Shown here piece after piece: positions 58,565-64,000 of a DNA stretch of 64,000 nt (its first letter is position 1; every line of letters begins with the position of its first letter). This stretch comes from a bacterium. GTDB lineage: Bacteria > Spirochaetota > Leptospiria > Leptospirales > Leptonemataceae. The notes beneath the pieces were generated by a model that saw only the letters and a list, made by a program, of their open reading frames with translations, was not told the origin of the DNA and made no database searches. Position numbers and translations under genes: made by a program. The stretch lies in NCBI GenBank assembly GCA_024742665.1, contig JANSYA010000002.1, forward strand, positions 186,001 through 250,000, in the 5' to 3' direction.

Positions 58565-61500
58565 CTACCGATTGGATTCGATTCCGAGCATCACGATATC
58601 GTCCTGGGGCGGCGTTTCTTCCAGAAAATTCTCCACGTCGTCGAGAATCTGCTCGATAATCAGGGACGCCGATTCTCCCTGTAGCTCCGTGATCCGACGC
58701 ATCAGGCGCTCTTCCCCGTACTCTTCTATCTGCTCGTTAAACTGCTCGAAAACTCCGTCGGTGAAAAGCAGCAGGCGATCGGCCGGGCTAAAAGGCATAC
58801 TGGCGGATTTATAAGGCAGATCCGGCAGAATGCCGATCATGCTGCCGGTATGAGGAAGATAGCGAATGCCCTCTTCTGTGATCAGTACCTGGTCGGGATG
58901 ACCCGCCGAGGCGTAGGTCAGACGACCCTGATTCAGATCGATGTCGACGATGATGGCGGTAAAATAAGAATTCAGCGAATAGTACTTTCGATTAAAATCG
59001 TTGTTCAGCTCGAAGAGTAAGTCCGAGGGATTCGCACTGGCCGTCTTGAAATTCTCATAGGCGCCCTTGATCGCCATCGTCATCAGCGCCGCCTGGATTC
59101 CGTGGCCGGTCGCATCGGCGACGATCACTCGAATCACGCCTTCTGCGATTTCGGTTACGTCATAAAAATCCCCGCCCACTTCCGCCATGGGCAGATACTT
59201 CGCATGAAAGCGCACGCCGCCGATCTCGTCGCCCTGAGGCATAATGCTGGCCTGGATCTTTTGCGCCGTCGCCAGATCCTGTTTGATCGTATCGAGGGTC
59301 GCGTTCAATTCTTTGGTGCGATCCTGAACCTGCAGTTCCAGATTCTCGTAAAGCAGCGCGTTTCCGAGAGACACCGCCGCCTGGGCCGCGAGCAGTCGCA
59401 AGACCTGCACGCGATTTTCGGTAAACGCTCCGGTGGTCAGATTATTTTCAAGATATAATACACCCAACAGGCGACCGGCCTGCACGATCGGCGTGCACAG
59501 AACGGACTTCGTGCGATTGCGACGCACGCTCGGGTCTTTGTTAAAGCGCGCGTCGTAGCCGGCGTCATCCAACACCACGTCTTCTCTGGTGCGCACAACG
59601 TAATAAATAATGGAAGTGGCCAGCGATTCAAGCGGCGTGCGCTGATCTACTTTCGCGCCTGCGGACTGAGCCGAGCCTTCGGCCTGCACGCACAGCTCGC
59701 CGTCGGTTTCCATAATCAGATAGCCGCGCTCGGCGCCGGCGTTTTCGATCACAATTCGAATCAAACGCGACAGCAGTTTCTCAAGTACGATCTCTCCGGA
59801 TATAGCCAGAGAGCCTTTCATTACAGTCGTAATGTCGAGTCGACCCTGGTGTTCCGATGATGTACCGGACGTTGTTTGCCCGAAAGTACTGGTTGTAACC
59901 TGTTCCGCCGGACCGCGGGGGCCGAGAAAGCTGTAGATCGACTCCAGCTGATTGATCTTGGCCTGCGCGCCCCACTTGCGATAATAATAGACCGACTCTT
60001 CGATAAACAAGCGTGCGATTTTGTGTTCGCCGCGACCTTCATAAAAACGGCCGATCAACTCGTTGGCCACGGCTTCGTCGTTTAAATAGTCATGGGTCTT
60101 CGCCATGCTCGCCGCAAGGCGATAGTGCGACATCGCGGAGCTATCCTTGCCCCGCATGCTGTCGAGCTCCGCCTGAACCAGGTGCCATTTGTGCAGATTG
60201 TTCTGCGGCGCAAAGCTGGCCCAACGCTTCAGCTTACGCTGATTGCCGCGCACTTTCCGCAGGGTCTTGCCGCGTGAAAATTCGTTCACACCCGATCGCA
60301 ACATAGCCAGCAGGACCAGAGAATAATAATAGTAATACGGCACAATCATCGGCGTCGCAACGGCGCCGTCTTTCACCGCGTTCGCCTTCTGGGATTGCTG
60401 AAATGCTGTGCGATAATCCCCCGCCAGATAAGCGAGCAGCATCTTATTGAAGTACAGCGTAAAGAGCGTAGTATAATCTTTGACTTCGACATGAACCGCT
60501 TCGGAGCTCGTCTCGTCGTAAAATTCGCCGATCAACTCCGAAGACAGCGGCCCGTCCGCCGTAATATTTTCGACGGTCTGTTGCACGATACTGTGCCAGT
60601 ACAGCGGAGTCTGCTGGCGAAACTGCACGACTACCGCGCGGTACTTACCGATGTCTTCGGAAACTCCGGCAAGCTCGCGACCCATGAGCCACGAGATATA
60701 GCAGTACATGACCGCGTTATACGAAGCGTACTCCAGGTCGCCGGTTTCCAGGCCGCGCTGATAACCTTCGAGCGACGGATCCAGGCTTTCGCGATAGTGA
60801 TCTTTCCAGTGCCGGCCGAGACTGTTGACCGCCAGCAGCGTCCGGGCGTACAGCTCGCGGGCGTTAAAGCGATCCAGAATACGAATCGCCAGGCGGCCGA
60901 ATTCATAGCCCTGATCGATTTCGCCGGTCACGCCGCACAGAATAAATCCATAGGTCGCATATCCGAAAGACGACAGCGAAGTATTGCCGTACTTCAGCGA
61001 AAGCTGAATCTGCTTGAAGGCCGTCAGAACGAAAAGCTCCGGACGAATCGTATAAGCGGCGACGGCGACGCTCGCAAGAATCCGCATCGCGCCGAGTTTG
61101 TACTGGTCGGTCATCTCCGGCAGTTCGTCGAGCGTCGCGGCTTTGCGGCCGCGCAGGGCGAATTTGGTTTTCACCAACTCGATCAGAATATTCAGCTGAC
61201 CGGGCCGCTCGGGAAAGCTCACGCCGAGAGGTTTTAGTACGAGCAGCGCGGTGTGAATCGCTTCGCCGGGTTGATTGCGGGCGGTCAGAGCCTGAATACG
61301 AATCTCGTGCACCCGCAGGCGATGCAGCAGCGTCTTCGCGTTTTTTAATACGGCCTCGGCGAGACCTTCCATCGCGCCGAAGTCCGCGCTGAGATAAGCG
61401 GCTTCGGCCGCTTCCGTCATAAGATTCAGAGTCAGAACATAGTTATCTTTCCAGCTGCCTTCGCCGAGCAACTCAACGCCGGTCGAAAGATACTGATAGG

Positions 61501-63790
61501 CCAGAGCATAAGCGGCCGAGAACTTCGCCTTTTTGCCGGCGATTAAATTCAATTCCGCCAGGCGCTCGCGTTCGTCGGGCGAGTCGATCATCTCGCGGCC
61601 CTGATTCAGGTGTCCGACGATGTCGAAGATTTTTTCCTGTTCGTTGTGATCCCGCGCCGAACGTTCCAGCAGCAAACGTCCGATGCGCAAATGCAGCGCG
61701 GCGACCTGCGCGGGTTGAATCAGCGTATACGCCGCCTGCTGCACGCGGTCGTGCAGAAAACGATACAGAACCTGGTGCGGCTCCAGATCGAGAACGAACT
61801 TAAACGAATTGTCGACGGGAATGACCAGGCCTTCTTGCAGCGCTTCCCAGAGACCGTCGGCGGTGCGCGCTTTGTCCTGCTCATATACCACCGACAGCGT
61901 GCCCAGGTCGAAGACGTTGCCGATGCAGGCCGCGAGCTTGAGCACGCTCTGAGTTTCGTTCGACAGACGCTTGAGTTTCTCCGTCATCAAATCGATGACG
62001 TTGTCGGTCATGCCCCGACGATGAATCACGTCGATGTCCCAGCGCCAGCAAATCCGCTCCGCGTCGAATTCGATCAGCCGGTCTTCGTAGAGCGCCGTCA
62101 GAAACTGGTTCAGAAAAAACGGATTGCCTCCGGTTCGCTCATAACACAGATCCGCCATCGGTCTGGTGGCTTCCGAATCCTGTTTCAGGGTTTCGCACAC
62201 CAGCTGGCGCACGTATTCCTGGGACAGAGGTTGCAACTCGACGGTGCTGATTACCGTACCGGCCTCGCGAATCTTCCCGAGAGTCAAATGCACTGGATGC
62301 GCTTCGCCGACTTCGTTACTGCGATAGGCGCCGATCAAAAACATAAACTTCATCGAAGGATCGGTCATGATCTGTTCGATCAGCTTTAGAGACGGCAGGT
62401 CGGCCCACTGCAGGTCGTCGAGAAATAAAGCGAGGGGATGATCGCGACCGGCGAAGGTTTCGACGAAAGTCTGAAAGACGAGATGAAAACGATTCTGCGA
62501 TTCCACCGGAGGCAGTTCCGGCACCGCTTCCTGAGGGCCGATAATCAGCTCCACTTCCGGAATTACGTCGATTATGATCTGGCCGTTCGAACGCAGGCCT
62601 TCCAGAATCTTTTCGCGCCAGACCGTGACCTGCTTTTCGCTTTCGGTCAGAAGCTGGCGAACCAGTTCCTGAAACGCCTGAATCAGCGAGGCGTAAGGCT
62701 TGCTGCGATTCAGCTGATCGAATTTTCCGTGAATGAAATAACCGCGGCTCTCTACGAGAGGCTTTTGAATTTCGTGTACGAGGGCCGACTTACCCGCTCC
62801 GGAAAATCCGGTGACGAGCATCATTTCCGTCGCGCCCTGGCTGACGCGCCCGAAGGCGTCGAGCAGCGTGCGGACTTCCTGTTCGCGACCGTATAGTTTC
62901 TGCGGAATCTGGAAACGATCGGAAGCGTCGCGCTGGCCGATCGCAAAGTCTTCGATGACGCCGTTTTCGTCGAGCTGCTCCAGGCAGCGCTCCAAATCCA
63001 CGCGCAAACCGACAGCGCTCTGATAACGATCTTCGGCCGTCTTCGACATCAGCTTGCTGACGATCGAACAAATCACCGGCGGCACTTCCGGCGCGAGTTC
63101 GCGCAGCTCCGGCGCGACCCGCGCGATATGACAGTGCACGAGTTCCATCGGATCGTCGGACTCGAAAGGCAGACGCCCGCTCAACATTCGAAAGAAAGTA
63201 ACGCCCAGAGAATACAAATCCGTGCGATAGTCCATCGCGCGATTCATGCGTCCGGTCTGCTCCGGCGACATATACGCGAGAGTTCCTTCCAGAACTTCGG
63301 GATTGCGAACTTCCGGGCTTTCCTTGCTGAGAGTCGTCGAAATACCGTAGTCGATTAACTTCACTTCGTCGGAAGTTTGATTCCAGACGATATTAGACGG
63401 GTTAATGTCTTTGTGAATAATATTTCGGCGATGAATAGAAGCCAGCAATTCCGTCACGCGAATCGCCAGAGACAAAAATTCGCGCGTTTCGATCTTGCGG
63501 GCGAGTAATACGCGTATTAAGGATTCGCCGCCGAAGTCTTCGAGGGCGATGACGGGCTGATTTCCGGACTTGAGTAAACTGAAGGCCTGAATCGCGCCGT
63601 CGTGATCCAGATTGCGAGTAATTTCAAATTCGCGACGAAAGCGCGCGACCTGCTCGGGAGTCGGATACTCGGACCCCAGAACTTTTAATATCACGGCCTG
63701 CGCGTCCTCCTTACGGCGGGCGCGGTACACGGTCGAATTCTGACTCTCGTAGAGCTTCTCGACGATTTCGTGGCCGGTAATCGAAACCAT
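58565..63790 (-). CDS. Giant Ser/Thr kinase-AAA ATPase-GAF-PP2C signalling protein
   Basis: 1741 residues. The kinase domain (1-275) has Lys36, catalytic 'HKDINPSN' (Asp128) and 'DYG' (147-149). The AAA_16 ATPase follows with Walker A GFSGAGKS (328-335). A long helical, TPR-like middle runs from ~640 to 1330. A GAF domain (~1390-1520) and a coiled segment precede a SpoIIE/PP2C phosphatase (~1550-1740) with 'AEVGGDFYD' and 'VADATGHGIQAALMT'. The N-terminal five-domain layout is shared with multi-domain regulators common in Leptospira. It could dephosphorylate STAS proteins such as the one at 50712. Its start overlaps the stop of a 66-residue upstream frame (TAATG). Confidence 0.93.
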   Translation of the reverse strand: MVSITGHEIVEKLYESQNSTVYRARRKEDAQAVILKVLGSEYPTPEQVARFRREFEITRNLDHDGAIQAFSLLKSGNQPVIALEDFGGESLIRVLLARKIETREFLSLAIRVTELLASIHRRNIIHKDINPSNIVWNQTSDEVKLIDYGISTTLSKESPEVRNPEVLEGTLAYMSPEQTGRMNRAMDYRTDLYSLGVTFFRMLSGRLPFESDDPMELVHCHIARVAPELRELAPEVPPVICSIVSKLMSKTAEDRYQSAVGLRVDLERCLEQLDENGVIEDFAIGQRDASDRFQIPQKLYGREQEVRTLLDAFGRVSQGATEMMLVTGFSGAGKSALVHEIQKPLVESRGYFIHGKFDQLNRSKPYASLIQAFQELVRQLLTESEKQVTVWREKILEGLRSNGQIIIDVIPEVELIIGPQEAVPELPPVESQNRFHLVFQTFVETFAGRDHPLALFLDDLQWADLPSLKLIEQIMTDPSMKFMFLIGAYRSNEVGEAHPVHLTLGKIREAGTVISTVELQPLSQEYVRQLVCETLKQDSEATRPMADLCYERTGGNPFFLNQFLTALYEDRLIEFDAERICWRWDIDVIHRRGMTDNVIDLMTEKLKRLSNETQSVLKLAACIGNVFDLGTLSVVYEQDKARTADGLWEALQEGLVIPVDNSFKFVLDLEPHQVLYRFLHDRVQQAAYTLIQPAQVAALHLRIGRLLLERSARDHNEQEKIFDIVGHLNQGREMIDSPDERERLAELNLIAGKKAKFSAAYALAYQYLSTGVELLGEGSWKDNYVLTLNLMTEAAEAAYLSADFGAMEGLAEAVLKNAKTLLHRLRVHEIRIQALTARNQPGEAIHTALLVLKPLGVSFPERPGQLNILIELVKTKFALRGRKAATLDELPEMTDQYKLGAMRILASVAVAAYTIRPELFVLTAFKQIQLSLKYGNTSLSSFGYATYGFILCGVTGEIDQGYEFGRLAIRILDRFNARELYARTLLAVNSLGRHWKDHYRESLDPSLEGYQRGLETGDLEYASYNAVMYCYISWLMGRELAGVSEDIGKYRAVVVQFRQQTPLYWHSIVQQTVENITADGPLSSELIGEFYDETSSEAVHVEVKDYTTLFTLYFNKMLLAYLAGDYRTAFQQSQKANAVKDGAVATPMIVPYYYYYSLVLLAMLRSGVNEFSRGKTLRKVRGNQRKLKRWASFAPQNNLHKWHLVQAELDSMRGKDSSAMSHYRLAASMAKTHDYLNDEAVANELIGRFYEGRGEHKIARLFIEESVYYYRKWGAQAKINQLESIYSFLGPRGPAEQVTTSTFGQTTSGTSSEHQGRLDITTVMKGSLAISGEIVLEKLLSRLIRIVIENAGAERGYLIMETDGELCVQAEGSAQSAGAKVDQRTPLESLATSIIYYVVRTREDVVLDDAGYDARFNKDPSVRRNRTKSVLCTPIVQAGRLLGVLYLENNLTTGAFTENRVQVLRLLAAQAAVSLGNALLYENLELQVQDRTKELNATLDTIKQDLATAQKIQASIMPQGDEIGGVRFHAKYLPMAEVGGDFYDVTEIAEGVIRVIVADATGHGIQAALMTMAIKGAYENFKTASANPSDLLFELNNDFNRKYYSLNSYFTAIIVDIDLNQGRLTYASAGHPDQVLITEEGIRYLPHTGSMIGILPDLPYKSASMPFSPADRLLLFTDGVFEQFNEQIEEYGEERLMRRITELQGESASLIIEQILDDVENFLEETPPQDDIVMLGIESNR

Positions 63791-63990
63791 TATGCTGGCC
63801 GGGTCGCCCGGGGTTTTTCTCCGTAGAATATTCCGTAGTGCCAGAGCTTGCGCCGCAATGCCCGGTACTGATCACGGGCGGCGACGATATTCTGCGTTTG
63901 CACGCTCGATCGAATTCGCAGCAGCTGGGCCAGTCGACCGAAAAACAGAGTGGGCATCGCCAATCGATAGAGACGCCGGGCGGATGGCAT
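63790..63990 (-). CDS. Short frame coupled to the giant kinase (possibly truncated)
   Basis: 66 residues from the ATG at 63990, ending with a TAA that shares one base with the kinase start (TAATG). It reads 'SARRLYRLAMPTLFFGRLAQLLRIRSSVQTQ', basic with one short hydrophobic stretch. The reading frame is still open to the window edge, so this may be the C-terminal end of a larger gene. No family is recognised. Its position suggests co-translation with the kinase. Confidence 0.4.
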   Translation of the reverse strand: MPSARRLYRLAMPTLFFGRLAQLLRIRSSVQTQNIVAARDQYRALRRKLWHYGIFYGEKPRATRPA

Positions 63991-64000
63991 GATATTCGTC

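Overview
The window is a gene-dense, high-GC bacterial chromosome segment. I see no phage, insertion sequence, CRISPR array, tRNA or rRNA. Several traits point to a spirochaete of the order Leptospirales, possibly a high-GC lineage outside Leptospira proper. There are many short secreted lipoproteins with relaxed lipoboxes and a conserved 'N-x-F/L-D' stretch just after the lipid cysteine. There is a plastid-type ferredoxin-NADP reductase, a protein resembling the leptospiral flagellar coiling protein FcpA, class III adenylate cyclase signalling, a giant Ser/Thr kinase-ATPase-GAF-PP2C regulator, and a diaminopimelate epimerase. The taxonomic call is inference from protein character only.

Layout. 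1-3.3 kb (minus): fatty acyl-CoA reductase-like protein (cut by the window edge), LarA/DUF2088 protein and a HAD-IB phosphatase. 3.5-8.2 kb (minus): a membrane adenylate cyclase, a secreted PPC-domain protein, and a stand-alone paralogue of the cyclase's sensor half. 8.3-10.8 kb: gpsA, an unknown protein and an RDD membrane protein. 10.8-22.8 kb (minus): a FecR-type lipoprotein, then the most unusual region. A four-gene module of two 'WxSsDGxxW' repeat lipoproteins (K) and two signal-peptide membrane proteins (D) occurs twice, as K1-K2-D1-D2 and as a decayed K followed by D3-D4-K3-K4. A pentapeptide-repeat membrane protein and a small orphan gene lie between the copies. 23-27 kb: LytTR regulator, lipoprotein, 7TMR-DISM LytS-type kinase, and an acidic-repeat protein. 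27.2-28.3 kb: FcpA-like protein with a strong terminator. 28.7-30.1 kb: two lipoproteins. 30.2-37.1 kb (plus): DnaC-like ATPase, folK, PlsC-type acyltransferase and GT-C-like membrane protein, tightly overlapping, then two further membrane proteins. 37.1-38 kb: 3' tandem repeats, a cysteine-rich secreted peptide and a half-size UPF0016 protein. 38.1-43.1 kb (minus): a Gld-type ABC exporter (ATPase, permease, GldG-like, DUF4340). 43.3-47.2 kb: ferredoxin-NADP reductase, coiled-coil protein, a degenerate histidine kinase divergent from an HTH-receiver protein, and a ROK kinase. 47.2-49.2 kb: an unknown gene and dapF. 49.3-51.1 kb: a sigma-like protein, an unknown protein and a STAS protein, with overlapping start and stop codons. 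51.1-56 kb: rhomboid protein with a long palindrome in its tail, penicillin-acylase-family hydrolase and GDPD. 56-58.4 kb: a two-gene thiamine-diphosphate enzyme. 58.6-64 kb: the 1741-residue kinase/ATPase/phosphatase.

Themes. Signalling (cyclase, LytS/LytTR, HTH-REC, sigma/STAS, PP2C) and cell-envelope biogenesis (lipoproteins, acyltransferase, GDPD, glycosyltransferase-like and Gld-type exporter) dominate. The best candidate for an undescribed system is the duplicated K/D module at 12.2-22.8 kb. The sensor-only cyclase paralogue, the sigma-X-STAS operon and the HTH-receiver/degenerate-kinase pair come next. All functional statements rest on motifs read by eye; no database search was possible.
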